Below are positions 26,157 through 34,553 of a stretch of 64,000 nucleotides of DNA, one piece after another (the stretch's first letter is position 1; every line of letters starts with the position of its first letter). Below the pieces are notes generated by a model. It worked only from the letters and a program-made list of their open reading frames with translations. It was not told where the DNA came from and did not search any database. The stretch spans positions 134,501 to 198,500 of the forward strand of contig NZ_CP040676.1 in NCBI RefSeq assembly GCF_005960665.1, read 5' to 3'. The translations under genes were made by a program, and so were the position numbers. Origin of the DNA: Exiguobacterium mexicanum. Lineage in GTDB: Bacteria > Bacillota > Bacilli > Exiguobacteriales > Exiguobacteriaceae.

Positions 26157-27068
26157 TTAGCGTGAGCTGAACAAATCTGTCACCATCTGTTGTGTGAGGA
26201 GCGCCTCACGACCGTCCGTCATGATGGCCGTATCGTCGGTCAACGCCGAGATGAAGTGGTCGATCGCTCCTTGAAAGCCTCGTTGAGTCAGGAGCGTGTC
26301 CCATGACCCGAACGTCTTCGTTGAATGGGCGCCGTGCTCGAACCGTTGAAGCGTCACCATCTCATCGACCGTCACGCGAAGTCCGTCCCGGATGGCACTC
26401 AGCCCTTCGTGATTGGTCCCGGCCTTGCGGTGCATCGATGTCGTGTGCAGTCCGTATTCGTCTTGCCAGACGTGGCGGGCGAAATGAAGCCCGTTCGCTG
26501 TGGTCTTCTCCAAATGCCCTGTGACTAGACGCAACTCGCTTCCGGTGAGATACCGGAGCGTGTCGACGACATGCAAATAGTCATCGAGCAATGTGAACTG
26601 ATAGTCGTGGCCGCGCAATCCGTCCCCGCGATGCTTGACGAAGTCGAGCGTGTGGAATGGGGCTGCTTCTTTCACGTGCTGATACATCGGGGCGAAGCGG
26701 CGATTGAAGCCAACCATGAGCTTCCGGTTCGTCTGCTCGGCCAGCTCGACGAGACGTTCCGCCTGTTCGATTGTCGTAGCGAGTGGTTTATCGACATACA
26801 CATCGACACCGTTTGCGAGCAGATAAGAGACGACGTCGAAATGCGTCTCGGTCGAACTGTGGACGAACGCCGCGTCGACGGCTGCCGCGAGCTCGGGCAG
26901 TCCCGTGAATGATTCCATCCGATGGGCTCGACAGATCGCCTCACGTTTGGCGACGGTTGGGGAATAGGCACCGATCAGTTCGAACGATGTGCTGTTCGTT
27001 AAAATCGGTAAGTACGCTTTCTGAGCGATGCCGCCGAGACCGACGACACCAATTTTAGGCTGACGCAT
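26157..27068 (-). CDS. Gfo/Idh/MocA-family oxidoreductase
   Basis: A 303-residue NAD(P)-dependent dehydrogenase: MRQPKIGVVGLGGIAQKAYLPIL (Rossmann GxGxxA), AAFVHSSTETHFDVVSYLLANGVDVYVDKPLA (the EKP-like motif, here DKP) and the C-terminal sugar-binding domain beginning near LMVGFNRRFAPMYQ. The substrate is probably a sugar or inositol derivative. The ATG at 27068 is preferred to a GTG three codons earlier because of AAAGGAG spacing. Confidence 0.9.
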   Translation of the reverse strand: MRQPKIGVVGLGGIAQKAYLPILTNSTSFELIGAYSPTVAKREAICRAHRMESFTGLPELAAAVDAAFVHSSTETHFDVVSYLLANGVDVYVDKPLATTIEQAERLVELAEQTNRKLMVGFNRRFAPMYQHVKEAAPFHTLDFVKHRGDGLRGHDYQFTLLDDYLHVVDTLRYLTGSELRLVTGHLEKTTANGLHFARHVWQDEYGLHTTSMHRKAGTNHEGLSAIRDGLRVTVDEMVTLQRFEHGAHSTKTFGSWDTLLTQRGFQGAIDHFISALTDDTAIMTDGREALLTQQMVTDLFSSR

Positions 27069-27099
27069 ATGTACCACTCCTTTTCTATCATCATAACGA

Positions 27100-27152
27100 A
27101 AAAAGAACCGAATGACACGTACGCGCGGTGCGTCAGGTCATTCGGTTCTTGC
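27100..27152 (-). terminator. Terminator after the anti-sigma gene
   Basis: A long hairpin with arms AGAACCGAATGAC and GTCATTCGGTTCT starts at the anti-sigma stop, with a T-run on the minus strand (AAAAAA at 27100-27105). Confidence 0.85.
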
Positions 27153-27866
27153 TTATAGGCTGGCACTGAGCACGATGTCGCCCTCTGGTGCCGTGTTACC
27201 GCGTTCGGGTTCTTTCGTGACAGCGACGGTATCCCAGTCCGTCTCCGATTCAGTCGAATCGAGCGTATAGATGACGGTCCCGTTGCCTTTAGCATCCGTC
27301 ACGAACGCCCCGGTCGGAATCGAGGAGTCGTCTTTTATGAGCCAAACTTGATATACCTCGTTCGCTTCGAGCGCATCGAGTCCGTTCGTTTGGACGATGA
27401 GCTGACGCTCACCGTCCTGTTCGGCCAGATAAGCCACGCCTTCCGAATCGCCTTCGAGCGGTACCGTCTCGGTCAAGGCGATGCCGCTCGGGTCATCTTG
27501 GTTCAATAGCAGATAGCCGTTCCCGATCAAGGAGAGCATGAGTGCGGCTACGAGAGCGAGCGCTCCCCATGGCGTCTTCTGTTTTTTCTTCGATGCCGTG
27601 AATGGGGTGACCGGGGTCGGTTCGTCTGGTTTCGACGCTGTCTCCGTATCGTCTTCTGCGAACACGTTGTCGAGGATGCGTGCCTTCATCCCGCTCGGTG
27701 GTTCAGCCGGTTCAGAGAGGAACGCGACGCCGCCGACGAGGGCCTCGAGTTGTTCGAGCTCTTCTTGACACGTTTGACATGTCGCGAGATGCGCTTCAAA
27801 CCGGATGCGTTCGTCTTCCGTCAAATGCTGGTTGAAATAATCAATCAATTGGTCACAAGCGTTCAT
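27153..27866 (-). CDS. Zinc-finger anti-sigma factor with RskA-type domain
   Basis: A 237-residue membrane protein. Residues 26-33 carry H-x3-C-x2-C (HLATCQTC), the ZAS zinc motif that binds an ECF sigma factor. A single membrane segment lies near residues 103-122, and an extracytoplasmic RskA-like domain follows (LVQTNGLDALEANEVYQVWLIKDDSSIPTGAF). It overlaps the sigma gene by four bases, the standard pairing. It would hold the sigma factor inactive until a surface or oxidative signal is sensed. Confidence 0.92.
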   Translation of the reverse strand: MNACDQLIDYFNQHLTEDERIRFEAHLATCQTCQEELEQLEALVGGVAFLSEPAEPPSGMKARILDNVFAEDDTETASKPDEPTPVTPFTASKKKQKTPWGALALVAALMLSLIGNGYLLLNQDDPSGIALTETVPLEGDSEGVAYLAEQDGERQLIVQTNGLDALEANEVYQVWLIKDDSSIPTGAFVTDAKGNGTVIYTLDSTESETDWDTVAVTKEPERGNTAPEGDIVLSASL

Positions 27867-28423
27867 CGTTCCACCTCCTTATCGATCAAATCATGGGATA
27901 GATGCCTTCGTAACTGTTTCAACGCTAATCGAATCCTTCCTTTTACGGTACCGAGCGGGATGTCGCACGCATCGGCAATCTTTTGTTGGCTGAGCCCTTG
28001 GAAATACATGAGACGGACGACTTGTTGTTGCTCGGTCGGCAGTTCGGCCATCGCCGTCTCGATTTGCGTTCGCTCTTCTTGCCATTCGACCTCGGTCTCG
28101 ACGGACGGGGCCGGGGACGGGATGGCTTCAGCGTAAGACTCGTCTAGTTGCAGGTCGGGTTTTCGTTTGCGAATCAAGTCGATCGTGACATGACGGCTCA
28201 TCGTGAACAGCCACGATTTGAATTTTCCTTTTGAGTGATCATATACGCCGCCGCCGCGCCACAGCTTGATGAATACTTCCTGCATCGCTTCTTCGGCGAG
28301 GTCGCGGTCTTTCGTCAACTGCATGACAAAGGCATACAGGATTCGTTCATAGCGATCATAAAGTGCCTCGAGCGCTTGTTTGTCTTTTTGCCTGACGCGC
28401 TCGTACAATTCAATATCAGTCAT
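27863..28423 (-). CDS. ECF RNA polymerase sigma factor (SigK/SigM-like)
   Basis: A 186-residue sigma-70 family protein. Region 2 is ALEALYDRYERILYAFVMQLTKDRDLAEEAMQEVFIKLWR and region 4 is LPTEQQQVVRLMYFQGLSQQKIADACDIPLGTVKGRIRLALKQLR, a helix-turn-helix. There is no region 3. It is co-translated with the anti-sigma factor. A region-2-only relative lies about 1.2 kb away. The regulon is unknown. Confidence 0.93.
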   Translation of the reverse strand: MTDIELYERVRQKDKQALEALYDRYERILYAFVMQLTKDRDLAEEAMQEVFIKLWRGGGVYDHSKGKFKSWLFTMSRHVTIDLIRKRKPDLQLDESYAEAIPSPAPSVETEVEWQEERTQIETAMAELPTEQQQVVRLMYFQGLSQQKIADACDIPLGTVKGRIRLALKQLRRHLSHDLIDKEVER

Positions 28424-28538
28424 GGCTGTCTCCTTTATCCATAAGGGAATCCCTTGTATTGATCTAACGGATGAAACCGTGAAATGGATGCCTATTTGAG
28501 GTGACTATTTTGTGAACGGTCGTTATGTAGTCCCGTGT

Positions 28539-28790
28539 TTAACGGGAGCATGTCGATGTCGCGTCGCCGAGTCGGTGAAAGAGTTTCAAATTCAAGGCAC
28601 TGAGCAGTCGATACGTCACGTAACTAAACAGCATTGCTGTGAGGAATGTGATGAGAAGCGCAAATCCGTTCGGGAGCCATTGTTGCCAAAATGAATATGT
28701 CCGTATGCCGAACAAAAAGGCGAAGACAAGTCCGAACCCGATCACGATTCCGCTATACTGACAGTAGTAGCGGCTTAAACGATTTTTCAT
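28539..28790 (-). CDS. Small two-segment membrane protein
   Basis: An 83-residue protein starting MKNRLSRYYCQYSG, with two hydrophobic segments (about residues 13-30 and 41-62). AAAGGACGTGCAAC precedes the ATG at 28790. The longer frame start has no site. It is divergent from the HAD gene at 28853. No family was recognised. Confidence 0.6.
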   Translation of the reverse strand: MKNRLSRYYCQYSGIVIGFGLVFAFLFGIRTYSFWQQWLPNGFALLITFLTAMLFSYVTYRLLSALNLKLFHRLGDATSTCSR

Positions 28791-28852
28791 GTTGCACGTC
28801 CTTTCTCCTTTTACTATACGAGAAGGGGTATGGCGACACAAGGAGGATGACG

Positions 28853-29665
28853 ATGAAACGATTTACAAAGGAAGGACGGACGCTCATCTGTTTTGATTTC
28901 GACGAGACGTACTTCCCGCATGCTTGTTCCGCAAAGCAGTTGGAGCACTTGCGGCAACTCGAAGATTTTCTCGATCATCATTCACATCGCTTATCGACGA
29001 TGTGGGTGACGGGGAGTTCGCTCGAGACGATTATGGAGAAAGTGAAGCGGGCCGAGATGCGTTACTTCCCACATCGAATCGCGGCGAGTCTCGGGACAGA
29101 GCTGTATCAAGTGACGGCGTCCGGACAACTGGAGCTTGATCCCGGTTATTCGTCACGGTTTCCCGATGATTTTTCAGACCGCGTCACCCAAGTCGTCGAC
29201 AGGCTAGGGCGAACACTCACGATTGAACCACAGACGAATCTTGGCACAAGCGGCTGGATTCACAATTATTATTACTTCGGCGAGAGCGCACAGGAGCTCG
29301 AGCATATTCGTTCGAGTGCCGGTGACTTCGGAATCGCGGTCAACGTTAGTCGTTGCAACCCGCTCGCCGGGGATCCGGCAGACGCCTACGATGTTGATTT
29401 CATCCCACGAGGGGCGGGGAAAGTCGCTGCAGTCGACTACGTGTGCGACCGATATACGTTTCAAACCGAGCACGCCTACGCGTTCGGGGACAGTGGGAAC
29501 GATTTAGGAATGTTGGGGTATGTCGGCAACGGCTATGTGCTTGGTAACGGGACGGAAGAAGCCAAACGAGAACATGGTCGTGTCACCGAGGGCATGTATG
29601 CGGATGGGATTCTAGAAGTGTTACATCGAGCGGTAGAGCAGACGGGTTTAAGCGCTCGCGACTAG
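28853..29665 (+). CDS. HAD-superfamily IIB hydrolase (sucrose-phosphatase-like)
   Basis: A 270-residue phosphatase: RTLICFDFDETYFPHA (motif I), MWVTGSSLETIM (motif II), GAGKVAAVDYV (motif III lysine) and YAFGDSGNDLGMLG (motif IV). The overall pattern resembles sucrose-6-phosphatase-like HAD-IIB enzymes. Note DFDET in place of the common DLDGT. The ATG at 28853 is six bases after AAGGAGG. Its 3' end overlaps a convergent sigma remnant by 18 bases. Confidence 0.85.
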   Translation: MKRFTKEGRTLICFDFDETYFPHACSAKQLEHLRQLEDFLDHHSHRLSTMWVTGSSLETIMEKVKRAEMRYFPHRIAASLGTELYQVTASGQLELDPGYSSRFPDDFSDRVTQVVDRLGRTLTIEPQTNLGTSGWIHNYYYFGESAQELEHIRSSAGDFGIAVNVSRCNPLAGDPADAYDVDFIPRGAGKVAAVDYVCDRYTFQTEHAYAFGDSGNDLGMLGYVGNGYVLGNGTEEAKREHGRVTEGMYADGILEVLHRAVEQTGLSARD

Positions 29666-29919
29666 ACGTAGCGCTGCGGTCTCCACACGCTCGAACAAAT
29701 GCGTTCTCAGCCGATGGGTCGTCAAATCGAGCGGCAGACGCCGTTTCCAAAGCTCGGTGAACACCTCGGATAGGACGGCCTCGGCCCAGTCGGCTCGCGT
29801 CGTCAAGCGGAGGGCGAGCGAATATAAGATGCGCTCATAGCGGTCGTACAGCAGTTCGAGCGCGGAAGTCTCGCGGTTTAACAATCGTGCGCATAAATCG
29901 TGATCGGATATGATGACAT
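29648..29919 (-). pseudogene. Truncated ECF sigma factor (region 2 only)
   Basis: The reading frame SALELLYDRYERILYSLALRL through SEVFTELWKRR closely matches region 2 of the ECF sigma factor at 27863-28423, but the protein stops after about 90 residues and has no region 4 helix-turn-helix. The similarity continues upstream of the TTG at 29884 (SDHDLCARLL). The well-placed AAAGGAG-ATG (29919) is in a different frame that ends after 13 codons, so a one-base change probably broke the start. It looks like a decayed paralogue. A short region-2 protein from the TTG is possible. Confidence 0.7.
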
Positions 29920-30033
29920 GGTGAACTCCTTTAGGAATGAGACTATCTCGGGTTAAGTTGCGGGAAAATGACGGAACCTTCTTATTTCACTTATAAGGTG
30001 AGCGTAAACGGTTACTTGCTGATTCGAGCACAT

Positions 30034-30083
30034 TCAAAAAACACCCGAGGTCCGCGTCTAGCGGCCAGGCGGGTGTTTTTGGG
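30034..30083 (-). terminator. Terminator of the zinc-ribbon gene
   Basis: A hairpin with arms AAACACCC and GGGTGTTT and a GC-rich centre lies just after the stop, with a T-run on the minus strand. Confidence 0.8.
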
Positions 30084-30299
30084 TTAAAACGACGTATAAC
30101 AGTGAGGGCATGTCTGGGTGTTCCCACCGGACCGTTTGAACGTTTTCTTACAGTTCGGACACGTGACGGTCTCGGTGTCTTGGCCGAACAGGCTGCCGCG
30201 GTTGAATAAGACATTTCGCAAATTTGGCAAGGCTTTGGCGGCATAAATCATGGAGATGAATAGGACGATGGCCAAAACGGCCAACATGACATATGTCAT
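30084..30299 (-). CDS. Membrane protein with C-terminal zinc ribbon
   Basis: A 71-residue protein with an N-terminal membrane segment (residues 3-20) and two CxxC pairs (CPNCKKTF, CPHCYTSF) that form a zinc ribbon. The function is unknown. Similar small zinc-ribbon membrane proteins occur in many Bacillales. A GGGG-rich site lies before the ATG. Confidence 0.75.
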   Translation of the reverse strand: MTYVMLAVLAIVLFISMIYAAKALPNLRNVLFNRGSLFGQDTETVTCPNCKKTFKRSGGNTQTCPHCYTSF

Positions 30300-30382
30300 A
30301 ACGGGCGTACCCCTTTCGCAAAAGATTCATTTCTTCTAGCATACGGCAAATCGCTCAAAAGCACACCTCTAGACTGGAGTTA

Positions 30383-30403
30383 CGAACAAATGTTCGATAT
30401 AAT
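30383..30403 (+). promoter_or_regulatory. LexA (SOS) box overlapping a -10 element
   Basis: CGAACAAATGTTCG at 30383-30396 is a perfect match to the Bacillus LexA/DinR consensus CGAAC-N4-GTTCG. TATAAT follows at 30398-30403, so LexA bound here would block the promoter of the two small genes downstream. Confidence 0.85.
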
Positions 30404-30429
30404 AAAGGTAACAAAAGGAGGGAGATCAG

Positions 30430-30663
30430 ATGAGGCAAGAGGTCATGCGTTGGATGCGGAACGGACAAGTCGTAGAAATGGTGTATATCGATCGGAACGG
30501 GGTCATTTCAAAGCGACGCGTCAAACTGATGAAGCTGCAAGGCGATCGACTTGTCGCGTGGGATATACGCAAGAAGGCCCGTCGGACATTTTGTATGGAA
30601 CGTGTCCTCGCCTGTCTCCCGACGATCGAACGAGATTCAGGACGAGAGGAGGGAATTGGATGA
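30430..30663 (+). CDS. Small WYL-like protein, LexA-controlled
   Basis: A 77-residue basic protein: MRQEVMRWMRNGQVVEMVYIDRNGVISKRRVKLMKLQGDRLVAWDIRKKARRTF. The strand pattern and the VVEMVYIDRNGVISKR...LVAWD order resemble the WYL/YolD-like small beta-barrel seen in SOS and phage-defence proteins. AAAGGAGGGAG precedes the ATG. It overlaps the next gene by four bases, and both follow a perfect LexA box. The role is unknown, but DNA-damage induction is likely. Confidence 0.7.
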   Translation: MRQEVMRWMRNGQVVEMVYIDRNGVISKRRVKLMKLQGDRLVAWDIRKKARRTFCMERVLACLPTIERDSGREEGIG

Positions 30664-30860
30664 CACCACTTCCGAAATGTTCGGCGCCGGCCGAACGGGC
30701 GCTCAAGGCCGCCTATATCGATACGCTCGAACAGTTGGCCACGTATACGAAGCAAGAGATTGCGGCCTTACATGGGGTCGGGCCAAGTGTGCTGCGAATC
30801 TTGGAAACCGCGCTTCATGAGCAAGGACTTCGGTTCACCGACAGCGAAATACATTCCTAG
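30660..30860 (+). CDS. Helix-hairpin-helix protein, LexA-controlled
   Basis: A 66-residue protein with a helix-hairpin-helix motif, LATYTKQEIAALHGVGPSVLRILETALHEQG, like the RNA polymerase alpha C-terminal domain or Pol X/UvrC HhH. It would bind DNA without sequence preference. ATG 30660 overlaps the stop of the WYL-like gene and has GAGGAGGGAA upstream. Its position in an SOS operon suggests a DNA repair accessory role, which is inference. Confidence 0.75.
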   Translation: MTPLPKCSAPAERALKAAYIDTLEQLATYTKQEIAALHGVGPSVLRILETALHEQGLRFTDSEIHS

Positions 30861-30885
30861 TCCCGTCCTGGACTAGGAATTTTTT
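30861..30885 (+). terminator. Terminator of the SOS operon
   Basis: TAGTCC-CGT-CCTGGACTA-type hairpin followed by GGAATTTTTTGG. The T-run is slightly offset. Confidence 0.65.
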
Positions 30886-31015
30886 GGTTGGGCGATTGCA
30901 TTGCACGTAAAAAGGGAAGTAATATATTTGTCATCTCCATTACAGCCTAATATCTAGTACCATGACGATAAGGTTTGCGAACCTAGCGACACCCATGAGA
31001 AAGGAAGTACACAGC

Positions 31016-32476
31016 ATGAGGACGAAACGTTTATCCGCCATTCTAGAAAATGAGATGGATGACATCGAACGCGATCCATGGGTGACCGGAATTGAGACAG
31101 ATTCCAGAAAGGTCAGTCCAGGGAATTTATTTATCTGTATCCGCGGTTATACGGTGGACGGACATGAATTCGCTGAGGATGCCGTCTCCAAAGGAGCGGT
31201 TGCTGTCATCTCGGAATACCCGCTTGATCTTGAGGTGCCGAACCTTGTCGTCGCGGACACGAAGCGGACAGCCGGCGTGGTGGCCAGTGCCTTTTATGAC
31301 CACCCCTCACATCGGATGCGTATTTACGGTGTCACCGGTACGAATGGCAAAACGACGACCGCGACATTGACATATGATCTATTTCGTCTGTCCGGACGGC
31401 CGGTCGGGATTGTCAGTACGATTGGAGCACGTTATAAAAATCAAACATTAAAAACACCAAATACGACGCCGGAAGCCGTCGTCTTACATCGTATTTTGGC
31501 CGAGATGGCGGATGCCGGCGTGACCGACTGTGTCGTCGAAGTCTCCTCGCATGCAATGATGGAAGGACGTGTCGAAGGCGTCCGATTTCACGCGGCGGCG
31601 TTCACGAACTTGACGCATGACCACTTGGATTACCATCGCTCAATGGACGAGTACGCCCGGGCCAAAGCCCGATTATTCGAACAAGTTGAAACGACAGACG
31701 GGGACGCCATTATTTTGAACGCCGAAGACCCGGCCAGTAAGACGATGGCCGCCTTTGCCCCGACCCGTCGACGTATCATGTATAGCACGCATGCCGACGT
31801 ACCGGCCGATATCCAAGTCATTTGGCATGACCAAACGGTAGTCGTCAAAATGAACGCACTGACGATTGAGGCGCCGGTCCGCTTCATGGGCGCATTCAAC
31901 GCCGCCAACCTGGCTGCGGCCATCGGTCTCGTCTCGACGTCGGAACTGATGTTGCGCTCCATCATCGCCAACGTGCCAGGACTCACGCTTCCAAAAGGTC
32001 GTCTCGAGCGACTTGATACGGAAGATGGCGAGATTTATATCGACTATGCCCATACGCCGGACGGACTCGAAAAATGTTTGTCGACGCTTCAGCAAGGTGA
32101 GCGAGAGCTCGTGGTCGTCTTGAGTGCGGCCGGAGACCGAGATCCGACGAAGCGGGCAGAGATGGGTCGAATCGCGAGCCGCTATTCAGACGATTTAATC
32201 GTGACAGTACATGACGTGCGGACGGAAGACCCGAGGCACATCATCGATGGATTGCTCGAAGGTGTTGATTCGAACACGCATTACGTGACGTTCGAGGAAC
32301 GGCGAGATGCCTTGCGCCATGCAGCGCAACAAGCGCTCGTCGGGAAACGGATCGTCGTCGTCGGAAAAGGTCATGACCATGTCGAACGAGTCGGACAAGA
32401 GTCGATTCCGTTCAACGAATCGGACATCTTGCTCGATGAATTAAAAAAATTAAAAGGCCAAGAACCGGCCGTTTAA
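31016..32476 (+). CDS. MurE-like UDP-MurNAc-tripeptide ligase
   Basis: A 486-residue Mur ligase. The ATP loop is GVTGTNGKTTTATL near residue 105, followed by TPNTTPEA, EVSSHAMMEGRV, the carbamylated-lysine region FTNLTHDHLDYHRSMDEYARAKARLF and IDYAHTPDGLEKCL. It adds the third amino acid of the peptidoglycan stem. The amino-acid selection motif, DNPR in DAP enzymes and DNPA in Staphylococcus lysine enzymes, reads HDVR here (VHDVRTEDPR). The gene is alone, outside a cell-wall cluster, so it may be a specialised paralogue. ATG 31016 has AAAGGAAG upstream. Confidence 0.88.
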   Translation: MRTKRLSAILENEMDDIERDPWVTGIETDSRKVSPGNLFICIRGYTVDGHEFAEDAVSKGAVAVISEYPLDLEVPNLVVADTKRTAGVVASAFYDHPSHRMRIYGVTGTNGKTTTATLTYDLFRLSGRPVGIVSTIGARYKNQTLKTPNTTPEAVVLHRILAEMADAGVTDCVVEVSSHAMMEGRVEGVRFHAAAFTNLTHDHLDYHRSMDEYARAKARLFEQVETTDGDAIILNAEDPASKTMAAFAPTRRRIMYSTHADVPADIQVIWHDQTVVVKMNALTIEAPVRFMGAFNAANLAAAIGLVSTSELMLRSIIANVPGLTLPKGRLERLDTEDGEIYIDYAHTPDGLEKCLSTLQQGERELVVVLSAAGDRDPTKRAEMGRIASRYSDDLIVTVHDVRTEDPRHIIDGLLEGVDSNTHYVTFEERRDALRHAAQQALVGKRIVVVGKGHDHVERVGQESIPFNESDILLDELKKLKGQEPAV

Positions 32477-32508
32477 CGAAACGATGACAGCTGTCATCGT
32501 TTTTTAAT
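32477..32508 (+). terminator. Terminator of the murE-like gene
   Basis: AACGATGACAG-CTGTCATCGTT hairpin followed by TTTT. Confidence 0.9.
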
Positions 32509-32572
32509 GTGTCATTTTAGGAAAAGAAGGTAATTACTCTTACTGTAACGCTATCGAAGGAGGGAACTACAC

Positions 32573-32917
32573 ATGTCAGTTTTGTACAAAGAGTTCACAA
32601 ATGATGAAGAAGTCGTGACCGCCATTCAATCGATGAAAGCGAAAGGGATTGAGGACAAGCACATTTATGTCATCACCCATGACGATGACCGGACCGACCG
32701 TGTGGCCGATAATGCCGACGCGAATACGGTGACGGCATCAGACGTCGGCCTGGGGACGGCCGCGAAAAATGTATTCCGTAAAAAAGGGGACGAGCTTCGA
32801 GCCCAATTCGAACAGCTCGGCTTCTCATCGACCGAAGCGGATCAACTCGAGAAAAAATTAGACCAAGGCAAGGTGATCGTCGTCGTCAAAGACGCACCAG
32901 CCGGATTCACGTTATAA
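32573..32917 (+). CDS. YflT-domain general stress protein
   Basis: A 114-residue soluble protein, MSVLYKEFTNDEEVVTAIQSMKAKGIEDKHIYVITHDDDRT, which matches the YflT/GsiB-17M general stress domain: an alternating beta-alpha fold, acidic middle and VIVVVKD end strand. In B. subtilis such genes are SigB-dependent. I did not find a convincing SigB promoter here. AAGGAGGGAA precedes the ATG. The function is unknown. Confidence 0.8.
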   Translation: MSVLYKEFTNDEEVVTAIQSMKAKGIEDKHIYVITHDDDRTDRVADNADANTVTASDVGLGTAAKNVFRKKGDELRAQFEQLGFSSTEADQLEKKLDQGKVIVVVKDAPAGFTL

Positions 32918-32941
32918 TTCCACCACCATGGAGAATACAGA

Positions 32942-32974
32942 GACAGGGCTGAATCGATGGATTCAGCCCTGTTT
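32942..32974. terminator. Bidirectional terminator
   Basis: ACAGGGCTGAATC-GATG-GATTCAGCCCTGT, thirteen paired bases, lies between convergent genes. Confidence 0.92.
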
Positions 32975-32975
32975 G

Positions 32976-33971
32976 TTAGTCATGGATCCGAACGACGGTC
33001 CGGCCGCTCAGTTCGCCGCGCATCATCGCCTCAGCGTGGCGAGGGACGTCATGCAACGGAATCTCATGAATCATATGGTTGAGCACGTTAGAATCAAGCA
33101 GCTCATCCAGTCGTTCCCACGCCTTCAGACGACGTACGATGGGTTGCATGACCGAGTCGATGCCGATTAATTTGACTCCGCGCAAAATAAACGGATAAAC
33201 AGTTGTTGGAAGGTCGGAACCGCCGACAAGTCCGCAAGCTGCAACGGCACCTTCATAACGCGTTTGACTCAAAATATTCGCAAGAGTGGCCCCGCCAATC
33301 GAATCGATTGCCGCGTCAAACCGCTGTCGAGCTAACGGACGAACCGCTCCCTCAAGCTCGTGTCGATCGATGACGGTGTCAACGCCAAGTGCTTGCAAGT
33401 AAGGGGAGTCTGTCTTTCCTGTGGATGCGATGACGTGATAGCCAAGTTTATGAAGTAAGATAATCGAAAAACTGCCTACGCCTCCAGTTGCACCTGTTAC
33501 TAGCACTTCTTCCCCTGGTCGAACGCCAGCGGACTCAAGCGCATCGATTGAAAGCATGGCTGTCAATCCAGGTGTCCCGATTGTGATGGCATCACGCATG
33601 TCCATACCTTTAGGCAGTTTTACAAGCCAGTTTCCGGGAACTTGTGCAAATTGACTGAATCCGCCGAAATGTCGTTCGCCGATCCCGAAACCGGTGGCGA
33701 TGACTTCATCGCCGGCTTTGAAGTCGAGATGATCGGACTCGACGACCTTGCCGACAAATTCACATCCAGGGATGAACGGGTATTGATTAATGATTTTTCC
33801 GGGTTCGGTAAGACCGAGGGCGTCCTTATAATTGAGTGCGGAATAATGGACCTCGACGAGGACGTTACCGTCTTCTTCTTTTGGAAGTGCGTCGAGTTTG
33901 ACGTCCGTCACCTTGGCGTGAAGATGGTCATCCGTCTTGTCGAGGACGAGTGCTTGAAATGATTCGTTCAT
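32976..33971 (-). CDS. YhdH/AcuI-family zinc-free alcohol dehydrogenase-like reductase
   Basis: A 331-residue MDR enzyme of the YhdH/YhfP type (acryloyl-CoA reductase-like). Features: VEVHYSALNYKDALGLTEPGKII, FIPGCEFVGKVVESD, and the nucleotide motif VLVTGATGGVGSFSIILLHKLGYHV. Zinc ligands of classical ADHs are absent, as expected. It reduces activated double bonds with NADPH. ATG 33971 has AAAGGGG at better distance than the TTG two codons upstream. Confidence 0.9.
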   Translation of the reverse strand: MNESFQALVLDKTDDHLHAKVTDVKLDALPKEEDGNVLVEVHYSALNYKDALGLTEPGKIINQYPFIPGCEFVGKVVESDHLDFKAGDEVIATGFGIGERHFGGFSQFAQVPGNWLVKLPKGMDMRDAITIGTPGLTAMLSIDALESAGVRPGEEVLVTGATGGVGSFSIILLHKLGYHVIASTGKTDSPYLQALGVDTVIDRHELEGAVRPLARQRFDAAIDSIGGATLANILSQTRYEGAVAACGLVGGSDLPTTVYPFILRGVKLIGIDSVMQPIVRRLKAWERLDELLDSNVLNHMIHEIPLHDVPRHAEAMMRGELSGRTVVRIHD

Positions 33972-34117
33972 GGTCAATTGGCCCCTTTCGCTGATACGTA
34001 TTCTATTCCTTTGTTATGATTCCCTACCTGCCAAAATATATACACGAATGTTTCGTTCTAACAGGGAGTGGAATGGTACAATGAAAGAGATTCAACTAGA
34101 GTGAGGAGGAATGAAGC

Positions 34118-34549
34118 ATGCGGCACGACGACTATGAGTTTGATGAAGAAGTAGAAGAAGGCGAATTGTTTAACGTATACGACATTCTGCCACCGGATGG
34201 TACCATTCTTGAGATGGCAACGGCCGAAGAGATGGTACGTGCGGCGGAACTCGAGGCGACACATAATGCGCTCGAGCGAATCCAAGACTCAAACTTTCAG
34301 TTGTCAGGGGTAACCTTTAAAGAGTTGCTGGCAGAGTTCGAACGATACGAGCAAGAATCGATGGAATTCTGGACAGGCGTTTATAGCCGATTGCGCATTC
34401 CATGGGCATGGACGATTCGAATCGATGTGGCCAACGGTCCGATTCACGTCGTCAATGACCGCGACATCTTTATCGATGAAGCGGACTTCGAAGAGTATGA
34501 TTTCGAGGAATATGCTGATGATGATTACGAAGAAGAAGACAATCAATGA
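34118..34549 (+). CDS. Acidic hypothetical protein
   Basis: A 143-residue, strongly acidic, soluble protein. The start (MRHDDYEFDEEVEEGELF) and end (DFEEYDFEEYADDDYEEEDNQ) are runs of Asp/Glu around a helical centre (AAELEATHNALERIQ; FKELLAEFERYEQESMEFW). I do not recognise the family. GAGGAGG lies before the ATG. It stands alone, with a terminator straight after. Confidence 0.7.
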   Translation: MRHDDYEFDEEVEEGELFNVYDILPPDGTILEMATAEEMVRAAELEATHNALERIQDSNFQLSGVTFKELLAEFERYEQESMEFWTGVYSRLRIPWAWTIRIDVANGPIHVVNDRDIFIDEADFEEYDFEEYADDDYEEEDNQ

Positions 34550-34553
34550 ATCC

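Noticed and set aside
32480-32572. SigB promoter before the YflT-like gene
   Set aside because: Elements resembling GTTTAA and GGGTAT are present only with poor matches and wrong spacing.
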